Shown here in pieces: positions 42,384 through 51,495 of a stretch of 64,000 nucleotides of DNA. Each line of letters starts with the position of its first letter. Within the stretch, counting starts at the first letter, position 1. Under the pieces are notes generated by a model. The model did no database searches. It was given only the letters and a program-made list of their open reading frames with translations, and had not been told where the DNA came from. Where the stretch lies: contig JBOGUF010000128.1 of NCBI GenBank assembly GCA_050696075.1, forward strand, positions 62,001-126,000, read 5' to 3'. Both the position numbers and the translations under genes were made by a program. Source of the stretch: JBOGUF01 sp050696075. Its GTDB lineage: Bacteria > Chloroflexota > Chloroflexia > Thermomicrobiales > UBA6265.

Positions 42384-42917
42384 CTACGCGCGGCGGATGC
42401 GGGCAATCGGCACCGGCGGCGTCAGCGTTTGCGCGTCGTGCGGCGATTGCTGGATGGAGCGCACGACCTCCATGCCTGCCGTGACCCGGCCGAAGGCGGC
42501 GAAGCCCTGGCCGTCCGGGTTGCGTCTGCCGCCGAAGTCGAGTTCTGGCTGGACGCCGATACAGATGAAGAAGTCGGAGACGGCGCTGTCGGGCGCAAAA
42601 CGGGCCATCGAGATTGCTCCGTCGACGTGGCGCAGGCCGGTGACGCTGGTCCGTTCGAGCGGGATCGGTTGCGCGTTGTCGCGGGACCGGTTCGGACCGA
42701 TCCCGCCCTGGATCACCTCGATCTTCACCGGGCTATCGGGCTGGTTGACCATCGTCACGGTGCGGTGGAAGACGCCGTCGTCGTACCAGCCGCCGTCGAC
42801 GTAGGCGAGGAAGTTGGCCGCGGTGCCGGGCGCGGCAGCGGTGTTGATTTCGACGGCGATTTCCCCGAGGTGCGTTTCGATGACGATTGGCGCCAGGCCG
42901 GATGCGCTGCTTGACAT
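42384..42917 (-). CDS. Cyclophilin-type peptidyl-prolyl cis-trans isomerase
   Basis: A 177-residue cyclophilin. Key blocks are present: APGTAANFLAYVDGGWYDDGVFHRTV, IQGGIGPN, ISMARFAPDSAVSDFFICIG and GFAAFGRVTAGMEVV. The catalytic Arg in VFHRT is kept. The normally conserved Phe-x-x-Gln and Trp positions differ somewhat, as in small bacterial forms. No signal peptide, so cytosolic. Folding of proline bonds is its general role. Confidence 0.88.
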   Translation of the reverse strand: MSSSASGLAPIVIETHLGEIAVEINTAAAPGTAANFLAYVDGGWYDDGVFHRTVTMVNQPDSPVKIEVIQGGIGPNRSRDNAQPIPLERTSVTGLRHVDGAISMARFAPDSAVSDFFICIGVQPELDFGGRRNPDGQGFAAFGRVTAGMEVVRSIQQSPHDAQTLTPPVPIARIRRA

Positions 42918-42951
42918 CGGTGTACCTTGCTTCCTTTCTCAGACGCGATCA

Positions 42952-44145
42952 CTAGACCAAACAGACTCCTCCGCGGGCGATGACGCGGCCGTTCTTGACG
43001 ACGAGCCAGCGGGACGGGCGTTCGATGACCGCCTCGACGTGGGTTTCACCGTCGACGAGGACGAGGTTGGCAGGGCAGCCGGAGGCGAGGCCGTAGGCGG
43101 CGTCGCCAATTGCTTGCGCCCCGCCATGGGTGATGATGTCGAGGACCATCTCGATTTCGTCGTCGCGGCGCAGGTTGTTGCGGTAGGCGATGAGGAAGGC
43201 GCGCAAGAGCATATCCGGCATGTTGAGCGGACCCCAGGCGTCTCGAATGCCGTCGTTGCCGGCGCACATGCGGACCCCGGCATCTCGCAGGCGCTTGACC
43301 GGAGGGGCCGGGCGGGAACCGCTCGGACCGTGGCTCATGATCGCGACGTCGTTGTCCAGTAGGAGTTCGATCAGGCGGAAGAGATAGTCGTCGTCGATCC
43401 CGCCGAGGCAGAAGGCGTGGCTGATGACCACCCGGCCCTGCCAACTGAGCGCCTTGGTCCGTTCGGCGATGAGCTCGATGGAGAAGGCGCCGAGGTCGCC
43501 CGGTTCGTGGAGGTGGATGTCGACGTCGGCGTCGTACTTCTCGGCCAGGCCGAAGACGACATCGAGGTGGCGGGCGGGGTCGCGGTCGATGGTCGAGGGG
43601 TCGAGGCCGCCGACGACCTCCGCGCCGTTGCGGAGCACTTCTTCCATCAGTTCGACGGTGCCTGGCCGGACCAGCATGCCGCTTTGGGGGAAGGCGACGA
43701 TCTGGATCGTGAGGGCGTCCTTGAAATCCTCGCGGGTACGCAGCACGCCCTCGAATCCGGTCAGCTTCCACTCGGTGTCGATATCGACGAAGGTGCGGAT
43801 GTGGGTGGTGCCAGTGGCGATTGCCATCCGAGCTTGTCTCGTCGATTGCTGGTGCGCGTCGATGCCGCGTTCGCTCCGCAATCTTCGTTCGTTTTCGATT
43901 TTGTCGAGGAGCGACGGACCGACCTCGTTGCGGTACCAGCCGAGGCCGATGAGCGTCTTGTCCATGTGGGCATGGGCGTCGACGAATCCCGGAAAGAGGA
44001 GGCGACCACCGCCGTCGATGATCGTCGCTTCGGGCGATGGAGCGAGACCGGACGCCATCTCGTCGATCCGGCCGTCCACGTTGCGGACGTCAGTCGCCGC
44101 GCCATGCAGCGGTCGGACATGGGTGATCAGCAACTCGTCGCGCAC
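42952..44145 (-). CDS. Amidohydrolase (cytosine-deaminase-like)
   Basis: A 397-residue metal-dependent hydrolase. The barrel starts with GFVDAHAHMDKTLIG (HxH metal pair) near residue 55, then HLHEPGD near 205, a VVISHAFCLGG His near 235 and GNDGIRDAWGP with the catalytic Asp near 300. This arrangement matches cytosine/isocytosine-type deaminases. The exact substrate is open. GGAGG lies seven bases before the GTG start at 44145, which is eight codons after an earlier in-frame start. Confidence 0.85.
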   Translation of the reverse strand: MRDELLITHVRPLHGAATDVRNVDGRIDEMASGLAPSPEATIIDGGGRLLFPGFVDAHAHMDKTLIGLGWYRNEVGPSLLDKIENERRLRSERGIDAHQQSTRQARMAIATGTTHIRTFVDIDTEWKLTGFEGVLRTREDFKDALTIQIVAFPQSGMLVRPGTVELMEEVLRNGAEVVGGLDPSTIDRDPARHLDVVFGLAEKYDADVDIHLHEPGDLGAFSIELIAERTKALSWQGRVVISHAFCLGGIDDDYLFRLIELLLDNDVAIMSHGPSGSRPAPPVKRLRDAGVRMCAGNDGIRDAWGPLNMPDMLLRAFLIAYRNNLRRDDEIEMVLDIITHGGAQAIGDAAYGLASGCPANLVLVDGETHVEAVIERPSRWLVVKNGRVIARGGVCLV

Positions 44146-44417
44146 CTTCCCTCCTCCAACGTGGGCCACAGATCGCCGTCGCCATTATCACGGCTGGGAC
44201 CATTTCTGCCAGGAGCTGTAGCGGTCGGGCGGTTCCTCGAATGTATCAATGAGACACGCCGGCGCGATCCGATGGCCCGGCATTTGCATAGAAGAAGGTG
44301 TATCCCGGCGTCGCACTTGGTCGCGGCGCGGGGGGACGCTGTTCGTTTGAACGGCGATATGTTCTGAGGTAGGAGGGTGGCCTGCCAGCCTGTCTCGTTC
44401 ATGCAGGAGGACGCTTC

Positions 44418-45002
44418 ATGTTCACCGGTGCGACGTTACGCTCACTCTCGATTCGATTGGGAGTAGCCGGTCTCGCCGCCGCGGCGGCGCTCGGCGGATC
44501 GTCCGCTCTCGCGGTCCACGAAAACGTCGAGTTCCCGGCCGCGATCCACGCAGGTACGTGCGAAGCGCCGGGCGAGGTCGTTTTCGCGCTCGATAATCTC
44601 GTGCGGTTGCCGGAAGATGCGCCTGAGGAAGGCGATCCGGTCGGCGCCGCGGGCGCGCAGGTAGTCCACGGCTCGCCGGAAGACTCGACGCTCGACGCGA
44701 CGGTCGACGATTTGTTCGCGGCGCCGCACATTGTGGCGGTCTTCAATGCGGACGGCGATACGATCATCGCCCGTGGTCCGATCGGCGCCTACACCTATGA
44801 GGAAGGGCAGGATCTGGCGGTCGGGCTGCGCGAGTGGAACGAGTCGAACTTCAGCGGTGCGGCCATCTTCGAGGTCGATGACGACGTCGACGACGAAGAT
44901 GACGACGAGGACGACGATGATCTCGAGGTCGAAGTCTTCCTCGTCAGCAGCACGCTGCCACCTGGCCCGGCTGCCACCCCGGCCGCGACGCCAGTTTCTT
45001 AG
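44418..45002 (+). CDS. Secreted acidic protein
   Basis: A 194-residue exported protein. A signal peptide covers about residues 1-31 (RLGVAGLAAAAALGGSSALA). The mature part has FPAAIHAGTCEAPGEVVFAL and a possible beta-sandwich, then a very acidic run (about 15 Asp/Glu near residues 153-172), then a Pro/Ala/Thr tail. A tail of this kind is seen in several Chloroflexota wall-associated proteins. AGGAGG precedes the ATG. Function unknown. Confidence 0.7.
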   Translation: MFTGATLRSLSIRLGVAGLAAAAALGGSSALAVHENVEFPAAIHAGTCEAPGEVVFALDNLVRLPEDAPEEGDPVGAAGAQVVHGSPEDSTLDATVDDLFAAPHIVAVFNADGDTIIARGPIGAYTYEEGQDLAVGLREWNESNFSGAAIFEVDDDVDDEDDDEDDDDLEVEVFLVSSTLPPGPAATPAATPVS

Positions 45003-45031
45003 ATCAAGCGAGCGATAGATCAAGGGTGAAG

Positions 45032-45065
45032 GATGGGGCCGGCGCCCGAAAGCGCCGGCCCCATC
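45032..45065 (+). terminator. Hairpin terminator after the acidic protein gene
   Basis: GATGGGGCCGGCGC and GCGCCGGCCCCATC form a perfect 14-bp stem with a 6-base loop, followed by GTTTG. It lies 30 bp past the stop. Confidence 0.75.
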
Positions 45066-45167
45066 GTTTGGGCCATGATTTCCATACCTTAGCGGTGCGG
45101 CGTCAACTCCGCTCGACTAGGATTTGCACCGAAGACCCTTGCGTGGCTCGGACTGTGAGCATCTGGC

Positions 45168-46031
45168 TCAGGGGGATGGTGTGGCGTCCGGGGCCGTCCC
45201 GAAGGCGTAGGTGAGCGTGATCTGGATGTAGGCCGATGCCTCGGCCGGCGCTGAAGGATCGAATGGCGGGACGGTTGCCGGTCCGAACGGTCCGAAGAAG
45301 GCATCGGGCGGGCCCTCGACGCCGCAGCTACCCCCGCCCTCCGGTCCAAAGAACGGCGACTCGCTGGCCTGGACGAGCTCGCCCAAGGATGCACCGACCG
45401 CCTGCGCCAGGCCCTCGGCGCGTTCCTGTGCGTCGGCGACGGCGGCGACGCGCGCCGCCTGCACCAGGCTGGGGCAGTCGCTGGCCTCGAAGCGCGCGCC
45501 GACATGGAGCAAGGTGAGGCCGGCGTCGTTCGCAGCGGTCGTGGCGCCTTCGACGAGCTGGTTTAGCTGGTCGGACGTGGGCTGGGGAATCTCCGCTCGG
45601 ATCTCGCCCGATTCGGGTCCGCCGGGGCCGAAAATGGCGCTGTAGGCGGCGGCGGGGACGGTGACGGTGATCGCGTCGTCGGAGGCGCCGGCCGCGACGC
45701 GGTCGTCGACCACCGGTGCGAGCTGTTCGGCGGTCAATTGTGAGGGGCCGACCATGATCGCTTCGGGCGGCACGTCGCCGGTGGGCGTGCCTTCAACGCG
45801 TGGCATGACAGGGCCGAACTCACCGAAGCCGCCGGCACTGAGGAGGATCTGGAGGTCGGCCGACGCGGCCGGAGCCGACGCCGCGCCGAAGCCGATGGCC
45901 ACGATGCCGGGTTGGGCGCTGGAGAACGGCTGCGCTCGCGCGACGGCGGGCGCTATTGCGAGAACGGCAAGGACAGAGAGAAGCACACCGATAACGCTAA
46001 GGACGGAACGCTGGGACGAGTGCCGAGGCAT
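45168..46031 (-). CDS. Secreted SIMPL-domain protein (DUF541)
   Basis: A 287-residue exported protein with a signal peptide (VIGVLLSVLAVLAIAPAVARA). The mature protein shows the SIMPL layout: an N-terminal beta/alpha part, then the helix VQAARVAAVADAQERAEGLAQA near residue 195, then SLGELVQASES, and a final strand IQITLTYAF. Cys residues near 187 and 232 could form a disulfide. SIMPL proteins bind outer or wall partners in a poorly defined way. No clear ribosome binding site region conflicts are seen. Confidence 0.82.
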   Translation of the reverse strand: MPRHSSQRSVLSVIGVLLSVLAVLAIAPAVARAQPFSSAQPGIVAIGFGAASAPAASADLQILLSAGGFGEFGPVMPRVEGTPTGDVPPEAIMVGPSQLTAEQLAPVVDDRVAAGASDDAITVTVPAAAYSAIFGPGGPESGEIRAEIPQPTSDQLNQLVEGATTAANDAGLTLLHVGARFEASDCPSLVQAARVAAVADAQERAEGLAQAVGASLGELVQASESPFFGPEGGGSCGVEGPPDAFFGPFGPATVPPFDPSAPAEASAYIQITLTYAFGTAPDATPSP

Positions 46032-46234
46032 GGTCGTTCCTTTCTCTAGCCGGACCGTCGGCGGCTCGCATTGCCGCCGACACGGGATAAGTTTAGGTGC
46101 GGAGCCTTTGCTTTGTATCGGGAGGAATACGTAGTTGGGCTACCCATTCAGAGATTGTGTATGCGCGCTGAAGCGGAACACTTCCTACGTACGGACGGAG
46201 GTCGCGCGTCTGTTCGCGGTACGGAGGATTCGCG

Positions 46235-46945
46235 TCAGCGGTGCGTGGTTACGCCCACTTGGCGGCAGTACTCCAGCACGGGACAGGTTGAGCACTTGGG
46301 CACATTGCGGGTGCAGTGGTACTTGCCGAAGGGGACGAGGAGGGCGTTGATTTCGACCGCGTATTGCTCGGGGAGGACGGCTTCGAGGGCGGCGAGGGTT
46401 TGTTCGGGAGTTTTGGCGGTGACGTAGCCCCAACGGTTGGTGACGCGGTGGACGTGGATGTCGACGCTGATGCGCGGCAGACCGCAGGCGATGCCAAGGG
46501 CGAGGTTGGCGCACTTGGGACCGACACCGGAGAAGGAGCGGACGACCTCGTCGTCGCAGGGGAGGTCGCCGTCGTAGTCGGCCACCGCGCGTTCGGCGAT
46601 GGTCAATATCTGGTGGGCCTTGCGTTCGTAGAAGGTGGACGGGCGGATCAACTGCTCGATGCCCGCGGGCGAGAGGGTGAGCATCTCGGCGGGGGTGCGG
46701 GCGACCTCAAAGAGGCGTTTCGCGGCCGGCATCGTCACCTCTTCCAGGGTGCGGATGGAGATGATGCAGGCGACGACCTGCTCGAAGAGCGACGTGTGGC
46801 CCAGCTCCGCCAACTCGTGCAGCACGGCATTCGGGTAGGGTCGCACGGCCTCGCGGACGCCGTCCATGACCGCGTCGATGTCGAAAGGCCGCTTGTTTTC
46901 GCGGACTGGAGTTTGCGCGGTCTGGGCGATGGCGGAACCCTCCAC
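46235..46945 (-). CDS. nth: Endonuclease III-like DNA glycosylase
   Basis: A 236-residue base-excision repair enzyme. The helix-hairpin-helix FSGVGPKCANLALGIA holds the catalytic Lys, and the later VDIHVHRVTNRWG holds the catalytic Asp. The four Cys of the iron-sulfur cluster are spaced C-x6-C-x2-C-x5-C near the C terminus (about 210-227). The first ~25 residues are an extra extension. It removes oxidised pyrimidines and cuts the AP site. Confidence 0.95.
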   Translation of the reverse strand: MEGSAIAQTAQTPVRENKRPFDIDAVMDGVREAVRPYPNAVLHELAELGHTSLFEQVVACIISIRTLEEVTMPAAKRLFEVARTPAEMLTLSPAGIEQLIRPSTFYERKAHQILTIAERAVADYDGDLPCDDEVVRSFSGVGPKCANLALGIACGLPRISVDIHVHRVTNRWGYVTAKTPEQTLAALEAVLPEQYAVEINALLVPFGKYHCTRNVPKCSTCPVLEYCRQVGVTTHR

Positions 46946-47005
46946 AACGGCGTCGCATTGCCGTTGGTTGGGTATTCTCGCAGAAGCGATGCCGAGGGGA
47001 GAAGG

Positions 47006-47035
47006 CGACGGCTCCGGGTAATACCGGAGCCGTCG
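47006..47035 (-). terminator. Hairpin terminator between convergently placed genes
   Basis: CGACGGCTCCGG and CCGGAGCCGTCG pair perfectly over 12 bp with a 6-base loop. It lies 25 bp past the stop of the secreted-protein gene read from the right. The T-run is weak. Confidence 0.55.
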
Positions 47036-47059
47036 GATTGCGCCGTGGCGCGTGTAGCG

Positions 47060-47812
47060 TTAGAGGTCCTCGACCGATTGGTCGAGGTGGAGAATGGCCG
47101 ACTTCGTGAGATTCTCGGCCGTCTCATTGACCTCGTCGAAGTTGATCTCCTCGCCGGTGGCGTCGAATGCGGCGGCTATGCCCATGATCAGGACGTTGCC
47201 GACCTGAACGGCATTCACTCCAAGCCCGGAGCTCGTGCCTTCTTGGGTTTGGGCGCCGCTCACGGTGGCGCCGGGCACGCCGAAGTCCTCATGCGCTTCA
47301 ACCTCTAGTCCGGCCATGCCGCCCGCTTCGTCGTCGATCGCTTCGTCGAGCGCTGCCCGCGCCGCATCCTCGTTCTCGAAGACAACGTAGAAGATGGCGT
47401 AGAAGTCGAAACTCTGCATCGCGGCCGGCAGAGTGCCCTCGGCCTCGGCTTCGCTGTTGCCGTCCTCCCCGTCCGACTCGTCGGCGGTGACCGAGAAAGC
47501 AGCGAGACCGACCGCGTCGTTGAAATCGGCCTCGCTGAAGAGGTCGGTCGGCGACGGCGCGCCAGTCGCTTCCGGCGTGCCGTCACCGCCTTCGGCAACG
47601 ACCTCCGAGAAGCCATCGGGCAGATTGTCGGTGTTGAAATCGCCTTGGATTGCTTCCAGGACCTGTTGCGGATCCTTGTCCGTGATCGACCCTGCAAGGT
47701 CTTGCACGTCGTCCGCGTCGACGTCCTGTGCCGCCGCGGGGCTGATCAGTCCGAGCAGCGCCCAGACCGCGATAAACGCGGTGAGCGCGATGCGCGCCAT
47801 TCCCTTCTTCAC
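47060..47812 (-). CDS. Secreted protein with signal peptide, unknown function
   Basis: A 250-residue exported protein. A signal peptide (KKGMARIALTAFIAVWALLG ... PAAAQ) is followed by an acidic mature part with DVQDLAGSITDKDPQQVLEA, a Ser/Glu-rich loop near residues 108-123, and a C-terminal alpha-beta part with VGNVLIMGIAAAFD and a Gly-rich VSGAQTQEGTSSG. GGGGGA lies close before the GTG start at 47812. I do not recognise a family; the pattern of pairs of strands after a helix recalls small secreted domains that bind wall or metal. Confidence 0.6.
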   Translation of the reverse strand: MKKGMARIALTAFIAVWALLGLISPAAAQDVDADDVQDLAGSITDKDPQQVLEAIQGDFNTDNLPDGFSEVVAEGGDGTPEATGAPSPTDLFSEADFNDAVGLAAFSVTADESDGEDGNSEAEAEGTLPAAMQSFDFYAIFYVVFENEDAARAALDEAIDDEAGGMAGLEVEAHEDFGVPGATVSGAQTQEGTSSGLGVNAVQVGNVLIMGIAAAFDATGEEINFDEVNETAENLTKSAILHLDQSVEDL

Positions 47813-48072
47813 ACGTCCCCCTATGTCCTGCGCGTCGACGCTTGACCCCGACGCGACCCGATGCGCCGGCACCTGCCAGCGGCGGCGGGAAGGGATAGCC
47901 GCAACTATGGTCGCTTGTCAAATCCGGCCGCGCCGTTCGGGCCACGATTTCCCTTTGTGTGGCGCCTGTTCACCGTCTACAATGCGGCCCACCCTACGCC
48001 GTCGATGAATCCGCCCGTGCCGCCGGCGCGGGCGTCCGGCGATTGAACATCGACAACAGAACGGAGTGCCGC

Positions 48073-49437
48073 ATGCCCGAGACGACGAAGTTTCTCCTTG
48101 GCGAGGACCGGATCCCAACTGACTGGTACAACATTGCCGCCGACCTGCCGGCGCCACCGCCGCCGGTGCTGCATCCTGGCACTGGGCAGCCGATCGGGCC
48201 GGCGGATCTGGCGCCGCTCTTCCCGATGGAGGTGATCAAGCAGGAGGTTTCCTCCGAACGCTGGATCGCGATCCCGAAGGAAGTGCTGGACGTCTATCGC
48301 CTGTGGCGGCCGACCCCGCTCCATCGCGCCCGCCGGCTCGAACGGACGCTAGATCTTCCCGCGAACGTACGCCTCTTTTACAAGTACGAGGGGACGAGTC
48401 CGGCCGGCAGCCACAAGCCGAACACGGCCGTGGCGCAGGCCTTCTATAACAAGCAGGAAGGCGTCACCCGGATCACAACCGAGACGGGCGCGGGGCAGTG
48501 GGGCAGCGCGCTGGCGATGGCGTGCTCGCTCTTCGGCATCGAACTCAAGGTCTACATGGTCAAGATCAGCTTTGCCCAGAAGCCGTACCGGCGGGCGCTA
48601 ATGGAGACGTGGGGCGCGACTTGCGTGCCCAGCCCGAGCACCGACACCAACGCCGGGCGCGCGATCCTGGCCAAGGACCCCGAGTCGAACGGGTCGCTGG
48701 GGATCGCGATCTCGGAGGCGGTAGAGGACGCGGCGACGCGGGAGGATACGAAGTACTCGCTCGGCTCGGTCCTGAATCACGTCTTGCTGCATCAGACGGT
48801 CATCGGCCAAGAGGCGGTAGAGCAGATGGAGATGGCCGGGGCGTGGCCGGACGTCATCGTCGGCTGTGTCGGCGGCGGCTCGAATTTTGCGGGGCTCACC
48901 TTTCCCTTCCTTCAGCAGAAACTGGCCGGCAAGGCGGTGCGCGTCGTGGCGGTGGAGCCGGCCGCCTGCCCGACGCTGACGCGCGGCAGGTATGCCTACG
49001 ACTTCGGCGATACCGGGATGCTGACGCCGTTGGTCAAGATGCACACGCTCGGCCACTCGTTCGTGCCGGCGGGGATCCACGCGGGCGGTCTGCGCTATCA
49101 CGGCGCGGCGCCGCTGGTGAGTCTGCTATTGGATCAAGGCTTGATCGAGGCGACGGCGGTCAAGCAGTTGCCGACCTTCGAGGCGGCCGTGAGCTTTGCC
49201 CGGAGCGAAGGGATCGTGCCGGCGCCGGAATCGGCCCACGCGATCCGGACGGCGGTGGACGAGGCGCTGGCCGCGCGGGATGCGGGTGAAGGGCGAACGA
49301 TCCTCTTCGGCCTCTCCGGCCACGGCACCTTCGACCTGGCCGCCTACGACAGCTACCTCGCGGGGTCGTTGCAGGACTATGAGCATCCGCGGGAGGCGAT
49401 TGAGGCGGCTTTAGCGGAGTTGCCGCGAGTCTCATGA
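48073..49437 (+). CDS. trpB: TrpB2-type tryptophan synthase beta-like protein
   Basis: A 454-residue PLP enzyme. The Lys that holds PLP is in [10 protein letters not shown] near residue 115, the substrate loop [13 protein letters not shown] near 140 and the glycine loop [13 protein letters not shown] near 275. The long form with an N-terminal extension and the [10 protein letters not shown] insertion mark the TrpB2 group, which lacks a stable TrpA partner. No trpA is near. It may supply indole-to-tryptophan capacity or act on O-phosphoserine. CGGAG precedes the ATG. Confidence 0.9.
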   Translation: MPETTKFLLGEDRIPTDWYNIAADLPAPPPPVLHPGTGQPIGPADLAPLFPMEVIKQEVSSERWIAIPKEVLDVYRLWRPTPLHRARRLERTLDLPANVRLFYKYEGTSPAGSHKPNTAVAQAFYNKQEGVTRITTETGAGQWGSALAMACSLFGIELKVYMVKISFAQKPYRRALMETWGATCVPSPSTDTNAGRAILAKDPESNGSLGIAISEAVEDAATREDTKYSLGSVLNHVLLHQTVIGQEAVEQMEMAGAWPDVIVGCVGGGSNFAGLTFPFLQQKLAGKAVRVVAVEPAACPTLTRGRYAYDFGDTGMLTPLVKMHTLGHSFVPAGIHAGGLRYHGAAPLVSLLLDQGLIEATAVKQLPTFEAAVSFARSEGIVPAPESAHAIRTAVDEALAARDAGEGRTILFGLSGHGTFDLAAYDSYLAGSLQDYEHPREAIEAALAELPRVS

Positions 49438-49465
49438 CGGATCACTGAATAACCATGGCCGGGCG

Positions 49466-50347
49466 TCAGGCGGGTGTGCCCAGTAGGTTGGCCCAGAGGA
49501 GGCGGGCGGCCCAGGCGCGGGTGGGGCGCCAGCCTTCGGCGCGGTCGTCGAGGTCTTTCATAGTGAGATCCGGGTCGCCATAGGCGAAGCAGGCGGCGCG
49601 AAGAAGTGCGACGTCGCCGGTGGGATGGGCGTCCGGCTCGGCGACACCCCAGAGGAGAGCGGATTCGGTCGTCCAGGGACCGACGAGCGGTAGCGAACGG
49701 AGCGCGATGCGGGCTGCTGCTGGGTCGTGGCGGGCCGTCTTGCGGTCGGGAAATTGGCCGTCGAGGGCGGCGCGAGCGGCCGCGACGATCGCTTCGGCGC
49801 GCCGCCAGGTAACGCCGCTCTGGCGCACGGTCGCCGGTGGGGAATCGGCCAACTGATCGAGTCGCGGGAAGGGGTAGAAGCGACGGCCGGCGAGTTCGAT
49901 GCCGGGGTGGTAGAGCGCCGCGAAGCGGGCCTCGGTGACCGCCGCGGCGGCGACGGAAATGCTCTGGCCGACGATCGAGGTGATGACGCCTTCCGCCAGC
50001 GAACCGGCTGCCCACGGCCGCAAGCCGGCCAGATCATTGGCGAGACGTTGCAGGATGGGGTCGGTAAAGCGGGGCGTCGATTCGTCGATGCCGAGTTTGG
50101 CGTTGGCCCAGGTCGTGTCGGCGGCGGAATCAGCCGTTCCGTCGAAGGTAAGCTGGTCGAGTGAATCGGCATCCTGGCGCACGCTTCGCCAGACGACCTG
50201 CTCGGCCTCCCAGCCGACCCAAATCAGTCCACGGTCGTGCCATTCGACGCTCGGCCAGCGGCCTCGCGACCAGATCACGGGCGCGCACGTTTTGGCCAGG
50301 GAGAAGGGTTCCGGGATGCGCAGACGCCTCGTCGTGTCGCCCGTCAC
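49466..50347 (-). CDS. AlkA-like DNA-3-methyladenine glycosylase
   Basis: A 293-residue HhH-GPD repair enzyme. An AlkA-type N-terminal domain is followed by AEGVITSIVGQSISVAAAA, the hairpin RSLPLVGPWTTESALLWG and the catalytic Asp in HPTGDVALLRAA. It removes alkylated bases. The GTG at 50347 gives a length normal for the family; no ribosome binding site is seen. It follows the PAP2 gene by 8 bp and is on the same strand. Confidence 0.85.
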   Translation of the reverse strand: MTGDTTRRLRIPEPFSLAKTCAPVIWSRGRWPSVEWHDRGLIWVGWEAEQVVWRSVRQDADSLDQLTFDGTADSAADTTWANAKLGIDESTPRFTDPILQRLANDLAGLRPWAAGSLAEGVITSIVGQSISVAAAAVTEARFAALYHPGIELAGRRFYPFPRLDQLADSPPATVRQSGVTWRRAEAIVAAARAALDGQFPDRKTARHDPAAARIALRSLPLVGPWTTESALLWGVAEPDAHPTGDVALLRAACFAYGDPDLTMKDLDDRAEGWRPTRAWAARLLWANLLGTPA

Positions 50348-50355
50348 GTTGGGTG

Positions 50356-51462
50356 TCAGCCGTTGCCGGGCGATCGCCGTAATGGCGCGGGGAGGGAGGA
50401 CTGGAGGCGACGGCCGGCGCCGCCAACCCAGGCGGGCATTGGCAGCTTGAAGCCACGGGCGATGCGCGGCCAGAGCAGGATAATCGCGGCGTACCAAAGG
50501 GTGGCCCACAGGATGCCGGCGATGATGTCGATGACCCAATGGTGTCCCAGATAGACGACGCTGAACCAGACCGCCGCGTTGTAGAGCAGGAAGACCCAGC
50601 CCTTTTTGCCGAAGAAGCGCACGCTGAAGAGGAGCACTAACCAGGGGAAGGAGGCGTGGAGCGATGGCATCGCCGCCACTGGGTTCGGGCTGGCGTGGGT
50701 CCAGAGTTTGATCGCGTTGACGCCGCCGGCATCGCGCGGCAGGAGCGCGTTCACCGCCTGCTCGGACGGGAACTTGACGCCGGAGACGAAGCCCCATTGG
50801 TCGGCGAGCCAGGGCGGCGCGGCTGGGTAGAGCAGAAAGATGATGAACCCGGCGTAGGTCATCGCCAGGAACGCGAGCGAGAACTGCCAGAATCGCTCCT
50901 TGCTTCCCACCCAGACCATGAAGCCGAAGACGAGCGGGAAGACGAAGTGGAGGCCATAAACGATCACCGCCGCGACGTCGTACCAGTGGGCCGTCCCGGC
51001 GACGTAGAGGCGGTCTTGGATCCAGTGGGTTGGCAAGGTGCCGCCGAAGAGGAAGAGGTCGGCGTCGATCAGTTGTTGGACCTGGACGCGGCCGTGGTCC
51101 TGGGCGGAGATGCCGTCGCCGACGACGATGTTGCCGGCGACGCCTCGCAGGTATTCGTAGCCGAAGATGAGGAAGACGAGCGGCACCCAGTCGCGGAGGA
51201 AGGCAACAGCCCGGCCGAGGACGACGGCGCCGAGGAGGAGTGGGATGAGCCAAAGGTCCGGGGTTAGTGAGACGTTGAGCCACGCCTTCAGCCCGGCGGC
51301 GAAGAGCATGTAGGCGACGAAGAGCGCGATGACCAGGGATCGGTACGATTGCCGGACCTGGGCCTCGCGAGCGGCGGTGTCGTTGGTGGTCTCCGAGCGT
51401 TCGCGCTCGACATCGGGGGCGGAGCGCCGACCGTCGAGCGCCCCGCGACGCGTCACAATCAT
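50356..51462 (-). CDS. PAP2-family membrane phosphatase/phosphotransferase
   Basis: A 368-residue membrane protein with at least six hydrophobic segments. The lipid phosphatase signature is in two parts: AAMPSLHASFPW near residue 268 and YLGHHWVIDIIAG near 312, with the catalytic His residues. The layout is that of inositol phosphorylceramide synthase-like PAP2 proteins, so a lipid head-group transfer is plausible. The first ~40 residues are charged. The start lacks a clear ribosome binding site. Confidence 0.82.
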   Translation of the reverse strand: MIVTRRGALDGRRSAPDVERERSETTNDTAAREAQVRQSYRSLVIALFVAYMLFAAGLKAWLNVSLTPDLWLIPLLLGAVVLGRAVAFLRDWVPLVFLIFGYEYLRGVAGNIVVGDGISAQDHGRVQVQQLIDADLFLFGGTLPTHWIQDRLYVAGTAHWYDVAAVIVYGLHFVFPLVFGFMVWVGSKERFWQFSLAFLAMTYAGFIIFLLYPAAPPWLADQWGFVSGVKFPSEQAVNALLPRDAGGVNAIKLWTHASPNPVAAMPSLHASFPWLVLLFSVRFFGKKGWVFLLYNAAVWFSVVYLGHHWVIDIIAGILWATLWYAAIILLWPRIARGFKLPMPAWVGGAGRRLQSSLPAPLRRSPGNG

Positions 51463-51495
51463 GAAGGGAACGCTAACCGTCGGCGGCGCTCAGCG

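Noticed and set aside
50348..51283. An N-terminal extension of the AlkA-like protein of about 300 residues
   Set aside because: This part is antisense-frame noise of the PAP2 gene on the same strand. The AlkA domain begins near 50347.
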